From Zhongshania sp. (GTDB taxonomy: Bacteria > Pseudomonadota > Gammaproteobacteria > Pseudomonadales > Spongiibacteraceae), in assembly GCF_029212375.1 (NCBI RefSeq), contig NZ_JARGNU010000008.1, positions 1 to 64,000 of the forward strand: DNA of 64,000 bases. The letters are read 5' to 3'. Below, piece by piece: positions 27,355-36,014 of this stretch (the first letter of the stretch is position 1; the number at the start of each line of letters is the position of its first letter). Below the pieces are notes generated by a model. That model saw only the letters and a program-made list of their open reading frames with translations, ran no database searches and had not been told where the DNA came from. The translations under genes and the position numbers were made by a program.

Positions 27355-28131
27355 ATGATTTGCAGTGACGTTGATGTTTTATTGGATGATTACTTAGATG
27401 ACGGCGAAAGTGAGAACGCCCGCGTTTTTACTGCTCATGTGGCCACTTGCCGTGCGTGTAGCGCGAGGCTTGAGCGGCATCAGCAATATCTTGCTGTTAT
27501 GAAGGCGGCTAGGGCGCCGGCGCTGGAAAGCCGCAGAGCCGCCACGATGGTCCGCTTGGCAGCGAGCCAAAGCCGACTGGATCAACAGCGTCACCGCGGT
27601 ATGTTGTTGAATACGGCACTAGCAGCCTCGCTGGTGGCGATTGCGGTCATCGTGGGCTGGCGTGAATTGCCCCTTGAGCCATCTTTTCCGTCAGCTGTTC
27701 AGTCAATGTCGCCGCGTGTGGTTGAGCTAGGGGAGAAATTGCCAAACGCGGCTTATTTGGCCGACGAGTGGGCTTGGCAAAAGAATGTAACGATTGTGAT
27801 TAATGTGCCGGAAGATATGGAAAACGCCCGCTTGGTGTTCAATTTACCGGCTGACGTCTCCTTGCGAGGCCAAGAGCAGCTCTCGCAAATAGATTGGTCG
27901 GTGTCTTTGAAGAAGGGCAGTAATACCATTGTTTTGCCACTTAATGTGGATAGTTTTGCGGAGTTTGCTGGCAGCGTCACGCTGGCGGCTTCGTTAATTT
28001 ATATAGAAAGTAAAAAGGATTTTGAGCTAGACATTGATCTGGCACCACCTCAGATAAGAGGCCAAGGAGCGATTTTGAAAAACGCGCCTAGGTTTACCCA
28101 GTTAGTGAATGAGTTTTGGAGGTTGGTATGA
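27355..28131 (+). CDS. Probable transmembrane anti-sigma factor
   Basis: 258 aa. An N-terminal zf-HC2-like cytoplasmic domain with HVATCRAC (H-x3-C-x2-C, about residues 29-36), one membrane segment about 83-100 (LLNTALAASLVAIAVIVG) and a periplasmic domain of 155 aa rich in beta strands. Family knowledge: such proteins hold ECF sigma factors inactive until an envelope signal triggers proteolysis. Sits directly after the sigma gene; its TGA overlaps the next ATG. Confidence 0.82.
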   Translation: MICSDVDVLLDDYLDDGESENARVFTAHVATCRACSARLERHQQYLAVMKAARAPALESRRAATMVRLAASQSRLDQQRHRGMLLNTALAASLVAIAVIVGWRELPLEPSFPSAVQSMSPRVVELGEKLPNAAYLADEWAWQKNVTIVINVPEDMENARLVFNLPADVSLRGQEQLSQIDWSVSLKKGSNTIVLPLNVDSFAEFAGSVTLAASLIYIESKKDFELDIDLAPPQIRGQGAILKNAPRFTQLVNEFWRLV

Positions 28132-28574
28132 AGCGAGTAGTTGCGGTTGCAGTTTTATTTTCTGCGATGACGAGTATAGGCGCACATGCGCAAGACAACA
28201 TCGAAGTTAATGACATCACCATGAATGTTATTTCAAGTAACGATATTGAGTTTGAACCCAGCGGTGAACGGGGCAAACTGCGGGATATTGTAACGAGCTA
28301 TATGCTTGAAAACGGCGATATAACACAGGAACAGTTGGACGCAGCGAGAGCACAGCGTAGAGAAAACTATCAAGAGCTGAAGGCACTAAGAGAAAGTGGC
28401 GATCAGGAGGCGCTGCTTGATTTACTGTCGGAATTACGTGACGAACGCTTGGCCGTAAGGGAAGAGTTAAAAGCGTATATTGATAGCCACGATGATCTTG
28501 CCGAAGCGCTAAAAGAACAGCGGGAAGCGGTTCGAGAGCAGCGCAGAGATAATCGTTTAGGCCCTCTGCGTTGA
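28128..28574 (+). CDS. Exported charged coiled-coil protein of the ECF operon
   Basis: 148 aa. Signal peptide (cleavage after AHA), then a long Glu/Arg/Lys-rich helical region (about 45-148) ending in REQRRDNR. The alternating charge suggests a periplasmic coiled coil; it recalls Spy/CpxP-like stress proteins in character but I see no LTxxQ motif. GGAGGT precedes ATG 28128, which overlaps the anti-sigma stop. A terminator follows at 28618. Possibly the ligand or sensor partner of the anti-sigma factor. Confidence 0.65.
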   Translation: MKRVVAVAVLFSAMTSIGAHAQDNIEVNDITMNVISSNDIEFEPSGERGKLRDIVTSYMLENGDITQEQLDAARAQRRENYQELKALRESGDQEALLDLLSELRDERLAVREELKAYIDSHDDLAEALKEQREAVREQRRDNRLGPLR

Positions 28575-28617
28575 TCATGCTTAAGCTGGAATAAAGACAT
28601 CAGATTCTGAGGTGCTT

Positions 28618-28650
28618 GCGCAAACCACGAAAGTGCGTTTGCGCTTTTTT
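28618..28650 (+). terminator. Rho-independent terminator after the ECF operon
   Basis: GCGCAAAC (28618-28625) pairs with GTTTGCGC (28637-28644), the loop has an inner CAC-GAAA-GTG stem, and six Ts follow (28645-28650). It separates the three ECF-operon genes from the TPR barrel gene. Confidence 0.85.
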
Positions 28651-28691
28651 GCGTTAGTTTTATTAAGCGCAAGCTGGAATGGAGAAAACTA

Positions 28692-30050
28692 TTGAAACGG
28701 ATCTTGTCGCCGGTGTTGCTTCGGCAGTGCCTTGTTTTGTTTGCCGTTCTCTGTTGCAGCGGAATTTCTTTTGGGGATGACAGCACGCCAGAGGCGGCGT
28801 TGTCAGATCAAGCCGCAGCGGCGTTTGCCTCAGGTCATTATCAGCACGCTCTCAGCTTATACCGGCAAATTGACAAGAGCGCGCCGAGTGTTGGTACCAC
28901 TTACAATCTTGCTGTTTGCTATTACAAACTCAAAGATTGGCGGCGTGCGAAAAGTCTGTTTGCAAAACTTCATCAACAAAACCCCAGCTCAGAGCTGGTG
29001 CGGCTTAATTTAGCCTTGACCGAAGCGAAGCTTGGCAATTTAACTGCAGCCCAAAACCACCTTTATGTGCTTGCCAGCGCGTCGGAGTCGGATGCAATTG
29101 CGATGTTGGCGTACCGAAACTATTTGCAAATTGAAGCGCAGATAAAAGGGCAAGTATTCCCAGCAGAAATCGCTGCCGATGGTTGGCTGCTAAATGCCGG
29201 CTTGGGATATGGTAGCAACGACAATATTGTTACCCTGACGGATGACACCGCTAGTCAGGCAAGCGATACCTTCACCGAAGCCAATTTTTCCGTGGCCCGT
29301 TACAGCTCACCAGATTTCGACCACAATTGGGCCTTTGATGTTGGGGTATACCGCTCCCAATTTGATCAGGCATCAGACTACGATGTCGATGTTGCGTCGC
29401 TTGGCCTCTTAAAACATTTGTCGCCTGTAAAAAGGCAGCGCCTGCAGCTAGGTCTTCGGGTAGATCAGTCTGCTATTGGTGGCGAGGCCTATTTATTGTC
29501 TTCTAGTGTTGAGCTGCTAAACGAACACCGATTCAATAAAGCGAGCAGGCTAAAATATGGCGTCCGTTACAGTCACGCCGCTGAGCGAAATCGAGAATAC
29601 CAAGCTTATGCCGGTAACACCGTGCGGCTCGATCTCAAGCTATTAAAACATGTCGCGGGCCATCGCTGGGAGCTGGGCTATCGCTACGAGAGTGAAGACA
29701 AAAATGATGCTCAGGGTGAGCCAATGCTCCTTGCGACGACGACGTTTACGAGCTACTCCGCTGTTCGTCACTCCATAATCGCGCAGTGGTCGTACCACCG
29801 TGGTGATTGGCGTTTCGCGACCAAGGGCCGCTATCGCGACAGCCGCTATCGCGATGCCCATATATTCGGCGATGGCAGCACCGAGCTTAGGGACGACACG
29901 CGTACAGTCGTGGAAATTAATATTGCCCGACGTGTTTCTGAAAACTTTTCCTTGGAGCTATCGTGGGAGTCCTTAAAAAATAGCTCCAGCATTAAAGATT
30001 ATGACTATAGCCAGAATATCGTGTTGTTCGGGGTAGTGTGGCAAAACTAA
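28692..30050 (+). CDS. TPR plus outer-membrane beta-barrel protein
   Basis: 452 aa. A signal peptide (to about residue 28), an N-terminal TPR-like helical domain (about 35-150: AFASGHYQHALSLYRQI, YNLAVCYYKLKDWRRAKSLF) and a C-terminal barrel of alternating strands (about 165-452). This domain order resembles surface-lipoprotein assembly modulators (Slam) and other TPR-barrel exporters. A TTG start is used, with GGAGA at 28679. The terminator before it suggests separate or read-through expression from the ECF operon. The gmk remnant starts three bases after its stop. Confidence 0.7.
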   Translation: MKRILSPVLLRQCLVLFAVLCCSGISFGDDSTPEAALSDQAAAAFASGHYQHALSLYRQIDKSAPSVGTTYNLAVCYYKLKDWRRAKSLFAKLHQQNPSSELVRLNLALTEAKLGNLTAAQNHLYVLASASESDAIAMLAYRNYLQIEAQIKGQVFPAEIAADGWLLNAGLGYGSNDNIVTLTDDTASQASDTFTEANFSVARYSSPDFDHNWAFDVGVYRSQFDQASDYDVDVASLGLLKHLSPVKRQRLQLGLRVDQSAIGGEAYLLSSSVELLNEHRFNKASRLKYGVRYSHAAERNREYQAYAGNTVRLDLKLLKHVAGHRWELGYRYESEDKNDAQGEPMLLATTTFTSYSAVRHSIIAQWSYHRGDWRFATKGRYRDSRYRDAHIFGDGSTELRDDTRTVVEINIARRVSENFSLELSWESLKNSSSIKDYDYSQNIVLFGVVWQN

Positions 30051-30052
30051 TT

Positions 30053-30376
30053 AGCGCTCGTTTAGGTTCTCGCGCGACGGCGGCAGAATAACAAGGCCAC
30101 GGCTGGCGGCATTAAGCAGTGCACCTGTTGGGCGCCCTGCCAGTCAATTTCCAGAATCACATCGTCGCCACGGGCCAGCCCTGATTCTACCCACGCTTGC
30201 GAAGTACCGTAGAAATTATCAAATACTTGGGCGAGCTCTAAAAAGCCCAAATCCCCCAACTTTTGTTGAAACACCTCGTGGCGAACAAAGTGGTAGTTGG
30301 CCGCAACCTATTCACTAGGCCGCGTCGGCCTAGTTGTGTGCGAGATCGACACACCGAGCTGGGCAGTGCTTTGCAG
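30053..30376 (-). pseudogene. Decayed partial copy of guanylate kinase (gmk)
   Basis: The minus strand translates to recognisable gmk from the region equivalent to residues about 26-133 of the intact 205-aa protein, including [25 protein letters not shown], and [14 protein letters not shown]. It has an in-frame TAG after RPSE, a single-base frameshift after PPAVAL (the other frame continues as ILPPSREN) and neither end of the gene, so no P-loop. DNA similarity to the functional gmk is obvious along the entire segment. It lies in the same orientation as intact gmk, 8 kb away. Confidence 0.9.
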
Positions 30377-30479
30377 TAGAATCATTATTCAAAACGGTTG
30401 AAGGCCGGAAAATTGCGCTATCTGAACGAGTTACGCCTAATTTGGCGTTTACGGAATGGCTCGTTTTCGAACGCAAACT

Positions 30480-30604
30480 GGGACAATATTCCCGCTTTAA
30501 TCGCCCATATGGGAATATAGTCCCATAAAAATAATAAGATAGTTGTGTGGCTATAGATATAGGACTATATTCCCATTAATGGATTAAAACTGGGAATACA
30601 GTCC
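30480..30604. promoter_or_regulatory. Four operator-like boxes upstream of the first HipB gene
   Basis: Near-palindromic 13-14-mers: GGGACAATATTCCC (30480-30493), GGGAATATAGTCCC (30511-30524), GGACTATATTCCC (30562-30574) and GGGAATACAGTCC (30592-30604). Consensus is GGGA-N6-TCCC. Centres are about 31, 50 and 30 bases apart, close to whole helical turns. Best read as binding sites of the downstream HTH protein. Confidence 0.7.
30543..30571 (+). promoter_or_regulatory. Predicted sigma-70 promoter for the first hip pair
   Basis: TTGTGT (30543-30548), a 17-base spacer and TATATT (30566-30571). The -10 lies inside the third operator box, so bound repressor would block polymerase. Confidence 0.5.
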
Positions 30605-30618
30605 GGTAGGGTGGTGGT

Positions 30619-30924
30619 ATGGCAAGGCGAGATTTACACAATGTGTTGTTTCCCAAGCAGCGCAAAATTCTCACGCATTTTGGCGAGGATTTGTTGTTAG
30701 CCATGAAGCGTCGCGGCTTTACTAAAAAGATGCTGTGCGAGCGAACAGGGTTTGATCATAAAACGATAAACAAGGCCTTCGCGGGCGATCCAGGTGTTGC
30801 CATAGGCACGTATTTAAAAATCATGGCAGTGCTGGGAATGGAGAACAACTTTGCTGAAATGGCTGCTCACGACGAGGTAGGTATTAAGTTGCAAAACATC
30901 AAGCTGCTGGAAGGCTCAAAATGA
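30619..30924 (+). CDS. HipB-like XRE-family antitoxin (orphaned)
   Basis: 101 aa. An HTH is visible at about 30-55 (TKKMLCERTGFDHKTINKAF). It starts 15 bases after the last operator box and overlaps the HipA remnant by four bases, the usual antitoxin-toxin coupling. The reading frame is intact while its partner toxin is broken. Likely a repressor of its own promoter; toxin neutralisation cannot act on a missing partner. Confidence 0.75.
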   Translation: MARRDLHNVLFPKQRKILTHFGEDLLLAMKRRGFTKKMLCERTGFDHKTINKAFAGDPGVAIGTYLKIMAVLGMENNFAEMAAHDEVGIKLQNIKLLEGSK

Positions 30925-31303
30925 GCCGTGAAGTGGTGGGAGTGTATGCAGGCTGGCACCCTATTGAAGAGCCCTTATTACTAGGCCATCTTGCCTATAG
31001 CGACTCAAGTCGTGGCGGTGTCTTTAGTTTTTCGTATGACAAGGCATTTTTAACGTCGCCCTACCGCCTGCAAATTGACCCCATGCTGACCCTGCACGCA
31101 GGTGAACTCTACAATGACGAAGCAAATAAAAATTTCCGTGCTTTTTAGACTCATCACCAGATCGCTGGGGTCGCATTTTGATGCAGCGCCGTGCCGCCAT
31201 TGAAGCGCGTAAGGGGATTCGGGCGAATAGTCGGCTGACGGAACTTGATTACTTACTTGGCGTACATGACGCCTACCGAATTCTGTATCTGCTCATTGAG
31301 TAG
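30921..31303 (+). pseudogene. Frameshifted, truncated HipA toxin
   Basis: The first 75 codons match the HipA N-terminus (VVGVYAGWHPIEEPLLLGHL, GVFSFSYDKAFL). A run of five Ts at 31142-31146 then puts TAG in frame; with six Ts the frame would read FRAFLDSSPDRWGRILMQRR and LTELDYLLGVHDAYRI, a standard HipA continuation. That second frame stops at 31301-31303. The kinase core (P-loop, catalytic loop) is missing altogether, so it is inactive. Confidence 0.88.
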
Positions 31304-31520
31304 CGGCCTAGACCTTAACAAACTCAATAAGTTATCGAAAAGAAACCGTTCAAAAATGCCTGTTTGCCCACCAAACTGCCCAGCACTTGCCTATGGCTTT
31401 TACTAAAACTTAGTGGTGAGTAATGGAAAAACAGTGCCGTTTACATGCTGATGTTAGGGTTAAAAAATAGCGGTTTTGAAAGGTTTTATCGAGTAAATTT
31501 TCAATACCTTTTCTGTTTGT

Positions 31521-31577
31521 GGATATAATAGTATCCATTTTTGGCTTTTTATCACTATAATGGACATAACTGTATCT
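31521..31577 (+). promoter_or_regulatory. Two operator boxes of the intact hip pair
   Basis: GGATATAATAGTATCC (31521-31536) and GGACATAACTGTATCT (31562-31577) share a GGA-TA...TATC inverted pattern, 41 bases centre to centre. The first contains a -10-like TATAAT (31524-31529). They resemble the TATCC/GGATA arms of the E. coli HipB operator, with a 6-base rather than 8-base gap. They differ from the boxes of the first hip pair. Confidence 0.6.
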
Positions 31578-31592
31578 AATGAGTTGTTTCGG

Positions 31593-31883
31593 ATGAATTT
31601 CACCTTACTTGATGATACCGATGTGAGCCAAGCCTATGCTGCTTATTTGCGTGAGTTACGCCAACGCGCGAAACTGTCACGAGCGGCATTGGCAGAGCGA
31701 AGCTGTGTACCTGCGGCCACCATTAAGAAGTTTGAGTTGACTGGGCAAATTTCATTTCGCCAATTGCTGTTGCTTTGGCAGACACTTGATTCGCTAGACA
31801 GGCTCTATCAACTCACACAACCTAGCAAAGAACGCACTGCTATGCCCACTAGCATTGATGAGGTGCTAAAAGATGCGTTTTAA
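31593..31883 (+). CDS. hipB: HipB-like antitoxin
   Basis: 96 aa from ATG 31593. A XRE-type HTH is visible (YLRELRQRAKLSRAALAERS, then VPAATIKKFE). A further ATG at 31560 would add 11 residues but lies inside the second operator, so the later start is preferred; neither has a good ribosome-binding site. It overlaps the hipA start by 11 bases. It would repress its promoter and neutralise HipA. Confidence 0.82.
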   Translation: MNFTLLDDTDVSQAYAAYLRELRQRAKLSRAALAERSCVPAATIKKFELTGQISFRQLLLLWQTLDSLDRLYQLTQPSKERTAMPTSIDEVLKDAF

Positions 31884-33222
31884 ACCCATTCAAAAACTCA
31901 CCGTAACCCGTACGTTAAGCTCAGGTGAGCAGATAGCTGTTGGGGTCTTGGCCCAGAATCGGCAAGGTGTTTTTTTTCAGTATGCAGACAGCTATTTGCA
32001 GCAGTTTGGCAATTTATCGCCTTTTACTTTACACGCTAATACGCAAGTTCAAGCGGCACTTAAAGAGCCGCACCGAGGTGTGCATGGCGTATTTGGGGAT
32101 TGTTTGCCCGATGGTTGGGGCATGCTGTTGCAAGATCGTATTTTCCGGCAAAAAGGCATTCTACCCAATCAATTAACAGCGATGGATAGGCTGGCTTTTG
32201 TCGGTGATAAAGGCATGGGAGCGCTCTCTTTTTCTCCGGTGTCTGAGTTTTCATTCGCGACGCAGGCTGACGTTGATTTAGCTGCGTTGGGCTTAGAAGC
32301 GCAAACGCTATTCGATGCTTCAATGCCAGATTATATGGATAGCAACCACGATGATTTAGATGGGCATACTCAACACGTGTTGGCCGCGCTAGTCGCTGGG
32401 GGTAGTTCGGGTGGAGCAAGACCAAAGGCGCAGATTTATATGCCTGCTGGGGAAACTCAGCATTGTCGAACCTTTGCTCAATCCGGTGATGAAGCTTGGC
32501 TAATCAAGTTTACCTCGAAAAATCTAGCGCTCGGGCATGAAGAAGGTTTGTGTGAGGCTGTCTATTTGCAAATGGCCGAGCAGGCAAAGTGTCAACCCCC
32601 GCTCTGGCAGCTCATTGAAGCGCCGCATACAAGCGGTGCGCCTGCGTGGTTAGCACTCAAGCGTTTTGATTATGTCGTTGAAGAGACCGATTTAGTTAGT
32701 AAGCACAACACAGGCCGCTTGCATATGCACAGCGCCTGCGGTCTGCTAGATGCAGATTTCCGAACGCCAAGTTTAGACTATATTGATTTGATCAAAGCCA
32801 GTCGTCAGCTGTGTAAATCCCCAGCCGCTGGGCAGCTGCAGTTTCGCCGTGCCATTTTTAACCTACTGTCGTCTAACCAAGACGATCACAGTAAAAACTG
32901 GGCTTTTTTGCAAGCGGATGACGGCCAGTGGCAGCCCGCGCCCTTTTACGATGTCACTTATAGTCCGCATCCATTTAACGAACACGCCACCGCATTTGGC
33001 GGTTATGGTAAAGCTCCGACGATAAAGGTGATGCAAAAACTTGCAGCAAGTGCAGGCTATAGGAATTGGCATGATGCAAGGCAAGTTATTGAAGAAGTCG
33101 CAGAAGCACTCAGCCAATTTACTTATCTTGCACAGCAACTAGGGATCAGTAAAACGACAGTGTCTGCGATTGCTAAGACATTGGATCAGCGCAAACAGGA
33201 AAATGCAGCGCTTTTTCAATGA
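31873..33222 (+). CDS. hipA: HipA-family serine/threonine kinase toxin
   Basis: 449 aa, full length. N-terminal subdomain with FGDCLPDGWGMLL, Gly-rich loop VAGGSSGGARPKA, substrate region WLIKF, catalytic loop NLLSSNQDDHSKNW and the metal-binding DVTYSP. Family knowledge: HipA phosphorylates glutamyl-tRNA synthetase or a related target and induces dormancy. All key loops are visible, so it looks active. Paired with hipB; DNA around it is visibly richer in A/T than the backbone, suggesting transfer. Confidence 0.93.
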   Translation: MRFKPIQKLTVTRTLSSGEQIAVGVLAQNRQGVFFQYADSYLQQFGNLSPFTLHANTQVQAALKEPHRGVHGVFGDCLPDGWGMLLQDRIFRQKGILPNQLTAMDRLAFVGDKGMGALSFSPVSEFSFATQADVDLAALGLEAQTLFDASMPDYMDSNHDDLDGHTQHVLAALVAGGSSGGARPKAQIYMPAGETQHCRTFAQSGDEAWLIKFTSKNLALGHEEGLCEAVYLQMAEQAKCQPPLWQLIEAPHTSGAPAWLALKRFDYVVEETDLVSKHNTGRLHMHSACGLLDADFRTPSLDYIDLIKASRQLCKSPAAGQLQFRRAIFNLLSSNQDDHSKNWAFLQADDGQWQPAPFYDVTYSPHPFNEHATAFGGYGKAPTIKVMQKLAASAGYRNWHDARQVIEEVAEALSQFTYLAQQLGISKTTVSAIAKTLDQRKQENAALFQ

Positions 33223-33394
33223 AGATAAAACAAACATTAACAAATCTCGATCGGGTCGACATATCAAGACTCAATCCATACGACTCACCGAAACCGAGTT
33301 TTGAGTAGGAAAACTCAAAGTAGTACACCATCCCTTGGGCTTTTGGGGCAGTATGTAGTTGGTAGCGGACATCTGCAAACCGATTTGGACGGGA

Positions 33395-33437
33395 AAAATA
33401 AAAAAGCCCTGTATTTACAAGCAAGTAACAGGGCTTC
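33395..33437 (-). terminator. Rho-independent terminator after yicC
   Basis: AGCCCTGT (33405-33412) pairs with ACAGGGCT (33428-33435); the A-rich run at 33395-33405 reads as a T-run on the minus strand. It lies just downstream of the yicC stop. Confidence 0.85.
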
Positions 33438-33464
33438 GAAGACATTCTTGGACGGGTAAAAAAA

Positions 33465-34316
33465 CTATTCGATGTTTTGAATTTGCTCCCGCATTTGTTC
33501 AATCAACACCTTTAACTCTACGGCAGCCTGTGTGCTTTCTGATACCACGGCTTTGGACGACAGGGTATTGGCTTCGCGGTTTAGCTCTTGCATTAAAAAG
33601 TCTAGGCGGCGGCCGCTGGCGCCGCCTTTGCTTAGCACGCGGCGCACTTCTTTAACGTGGGTGTCGAGGCGGTCGAGCTCTTCGTCTACATCGGCCTTTT
33701 GGGCGATTAGGGCAATTTCGGTTTCTAGGCGGTCTGGGTCGAGTTCTACTTGCAGCTCGGCTAGGCGCTGTTGGAGCTTTTCGCGCTGGGCAACAACGAT
33801 ACTGGGCATTTTGCCGCGAATATCGGCGACGATGGTGCTGATGCTGTCGAGACGCTGGGTGATTAGCGCTGCCAGAGCTTGGCCTTCGCGCTCGCGATGG
33901 GCGATGTGTTCGGCAAGGGCTTGCTGAAAACCATCGAGCAGTTGGCCGCTAATGGCGTCGCCGTCGACACTTTGGGGTTCGAGCACCCCTGGCCAGCGCA
34001 ATAATTCAAAAACGTTGATGGGCGCGGCGTGGGCGATATCAGATTTGAGTTTGTTAGCGGCGTCCAGTATTTGCTTGGCGAGCACATTATTGAGTTGCAG
34101 TTCTTGCTGTTGGTTGTGCAGTTGGACCTTGAGGGCGCACTCAACTTTGCCGCGTTGTAGGCTTTTGCGCAGGGCGTCGCGAAGGCTGGGTTCTAAATTG
34201 CGCCAGCTCTCTGGTAATTTGAAAGACAGTTCCAAGTAGCGGTGATTGACCGAGCGCAGCTCCCAAGTGGCGCTGCCCCAGGGGTAGTCAGATTGCTGGT
34301 GGGCAAATGCGGTCAT
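33465..34316 (-). CDS. yicC: YicC family endoribonuclease-like protein
   Basis: 283 aa, matching the family. MTAFA start, VNHRYLELSFKLPE, LRWPGVLE, and the C-terminal LDFLMQELNREANTLSSKA, which is the signature of the family. YicC proteins are involved in RNA turnover and stationary-phase fitness. ATG 34316 was chosen; a TTG five codons upstream with GGGAAG nearby is possible. Divergent from rph. In Pseudomonas yicC is next to gmk; here an 11-kb block lies between. Confidence 0.93.
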   Translation of the reverse strand: MTAFAHQQSDYPWGSATWELRSVNHRYLELSFKLPESWRNLEPSLRDALRKSLQRGKVECALKVQLHNQQQELQLNNVLAKQILDAANKLKSDIAHAAPINVFELLRWPGVLEPQSVDGDAISGQLLDGFQQALAEHIAHREREGQALAALITQRLDSISTIVADIRGKMPSIVVAQREKLQQRLAELQVELDPDRLETEIALIAQKADVDEELDRLDTHVKEVRRVLSKGGASGRRLDFLMQELNREANTLSSKAVVSESTQAAVELKVLIEQMREQIQNIE

Positions 34317-34498
34317 GCTGCTGGTAGTCAATGTCTTCCCCTGCGAATAAATTAGAGGGTTTATTCTAAACTCTTTATTGCTGTTCTTCAGTACTGATTT
34401 GATTTTGGGTTTGGACTCGTCGCGATGGATGCTTGGGGGTGGGCTTGGATGACAGGTATAATTCGCGCCACACTTTATATTGCCAATGGAAAATGATG

Positions 34499-35215
34499 AT
34501 GACACGACCCAGCGAGCGCGCCAGTGATGAAAAACGTCAGGTAACAATTACCCGCAATTACACCTGTCACGCCGAGGGTTCGGTATTGATTGAAATGGGA
34601 AATACCAAAGTAATTTGCACCGCGTCGGTACAAAACAGCGTACCGGGCTTTTTGCGTGGTTCAGGTCAGGGCTGGGTGACCGCGGAATACGGCATGCTGC
34701 CGCGCTCGACGGGCAGCCGCATGGACCGCGAGGCGGCGCGGGGCAAGCAGAGTGGTCGCACCCAAGAGATTCAGCGCCTGATTGGTCGCTCATTGCGCGC
34801 ATCCATTGATTTAACGATGCTGGGCGAGAATACGATTTACTTGGATTGTGACGTAATTCAAGCCGACGGTGGCACGCGCACCGCGTCGATTACTGGTGCG
34901 TATGTGGCGCTGGCGGATGCAATTGCCAGCCTACAGAAGAAGGGTTTGGTTACTGGTAATCCGCTACAGCAGCAAGTTGCCGCGATTTCGGTCGGGGTAT
35001 ACAAAGGTGTGCCGGTGCTGGATTTGGATTACGCCGAGGACTCCAATGCCGAAACCGATATGAATGTGGTGATGGACGATAAGGGCGGTGTTATTGAAGT
35101 GCAGGGCACCGCAGAGGGCGCCACGTTTAGCCGCGCTGAAATGAATGCGATGATGGATTTAGCCGAGAAAGGTATTGCTGAGTTAATCGAGGCGCAGCGC
35201 GCGGCGCTGGCCTGA
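34499..35215 (+). CDS. rph: Ribonuclease PH
   Basis: 238 aa, as in E. coli. N-terminus [45 protein letters not shown], and [20 protein letters not shown] for phosphate/RNA binding. It trims tRNA 3' ends phosphorolytically. ATG 34499 was chosen over ATG 34493, which is too near the GGA site. Convergent with crc. Confidence 0.96.
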   Translation: MTRPSERASDEKRQVTITRNYTCHAEGSVLIEMGNTKVICTASVQNSVPGFLRGSGQGWVTAEYGMLPRSTGSRMDREAARGKQSGRTQEIQRLIGRSLRASIDLTMLGENTIYLDCDVIQADGGTRTASITGAYVALADAIASLQKKGLVTGNPLQQQVAAISVGVYKGVPVLDLDYAEDSNAETDMNVVMDDKGGVIEVQGTAEGATFSRAEMNAMMDLAEKGIAELIEAQRAALA

Positions 35216-35221
35216 GTGGCG

Positions 35222-35248
35222 CAGAGAGCCCTTAGAAGGGGCTCTCTG
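35222..35248. terminator. Shared hairpin between rph and crc
   Basis: AGAGAGCCC (35223-35231) pairs with GGGCTCTCT (35239-35247) with a 7-base loop. It lies between convergent rph and crc and overlaps the last codons of crc, so it could end transcription in both directions. No T-run. Confidence 0.6.
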
Positions 35249-36014
35249 GCAATTCAAAGTCGTAATCCATAATAACGGGGGCGTGCTTGCCAAATTGCTG
35301 CACCTTGTAAATGGCGCCGTATTCAACGCGTGGCGTCATGTGCTCGGAGGTGATTTGGTAGTCTACCCGCCAGCCGTTCTCACCTGGTTCGCCGTCTGGC
35401 CACCAGCTAAACTCGTCGGGATCGTTATTGATTAGGCGAAACGCATCGGCGTACTGCTGTTCTCTGAACAGGCGGTCCATCCATTGTTGTTCTTCGGCCA
35501 AACTGCCGGGTTTGCCGTGGTTGCCGCGAATATCCTGAATATCAATGCCGCGATGGGCAATGTTCCAGTTGCCGCAAATAATGAAATCGCGGCGTTTGTT
35601 GCGCACTTTGGTCAGGTGGTTGCCAAACTGTTCAAAGAATTGGTTTTTGCGGATTAAGCCGGCGCTGTCACCTTCTTCTGCGCTGGGCGCGAGTAGGCTG
35701 CCAATACTGATATTGTCAAAGTCGGCCTGAATATAGAGACCGTCCATATCAAAATCTAAAAACCCCAAACCGGTCATGATGGCCTTGGGCAATTTGCGGC
35801 AGTAAATGGCCACGCCATTGTGCTTGCCGTCGGCGGCATCGAAGAAATAGGGATTGTAGTCGCGTGGGAAATACACATCGTCGCGAAGTTTGTATTCGGC
35901 GATGCCCAAGTTCTGAATGCAGATAATATCGGCATCCTGCTTGGTGACCCAGTCGAAGAAGCCTTTTTTTGCAGCATCTACAATGCTGTCAGCGCAAAAG
36001 CTGATGATTCTCAT
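35232..36014 (-). CDS. crc: Crc-like catabolite repression protein (ExoIII superfamily)
   Basis: 260 aa of the exonuclease III fold: MRIISF, ADIICIQN, NGVAIYCR, IICGNWNIAH, FSWWPDGE, HAPVIMDYD. The nuclease residues are altered as in Pseudomonas Crc: the active-site Glu (IQE) is Asn in CIQN and the final SDH reads GKHAP. Crc works with Hfq to repress translation of catabolic genes. Its place beside pyrE and rph is the same as in Pseudomonas. Confidence 0.88.
   Translation of the reverse strand: MRIISFCADSIVDAAKKGFFDWVTKQDADIICIQNLGIAEYKLRDDVYFPRDYNPYFFDAADGKHNGVAIYCRKLPKAIMTGLGFLDFDMDGLYIQADFDNISIGSLLAPSAEEGDSAGLIRKNQFFEQFGNHLTKVRNKRRDFIICGNWNIAHRGIDIQDIRGNHGKPGSLAEEQQWMDRLFREQQYADAFRLINNDPDEFSWWPDGEPGENGWRVDYQITSEHMTPRVEYGAIYKVQQFGKHAPVIMDYDFELPESPF

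Noticed and set aside
30053..30376. Functional second guanylate kinase
   Set aside because: It has an in-frame stop, a frameshift and no P-loop or C-terminus.
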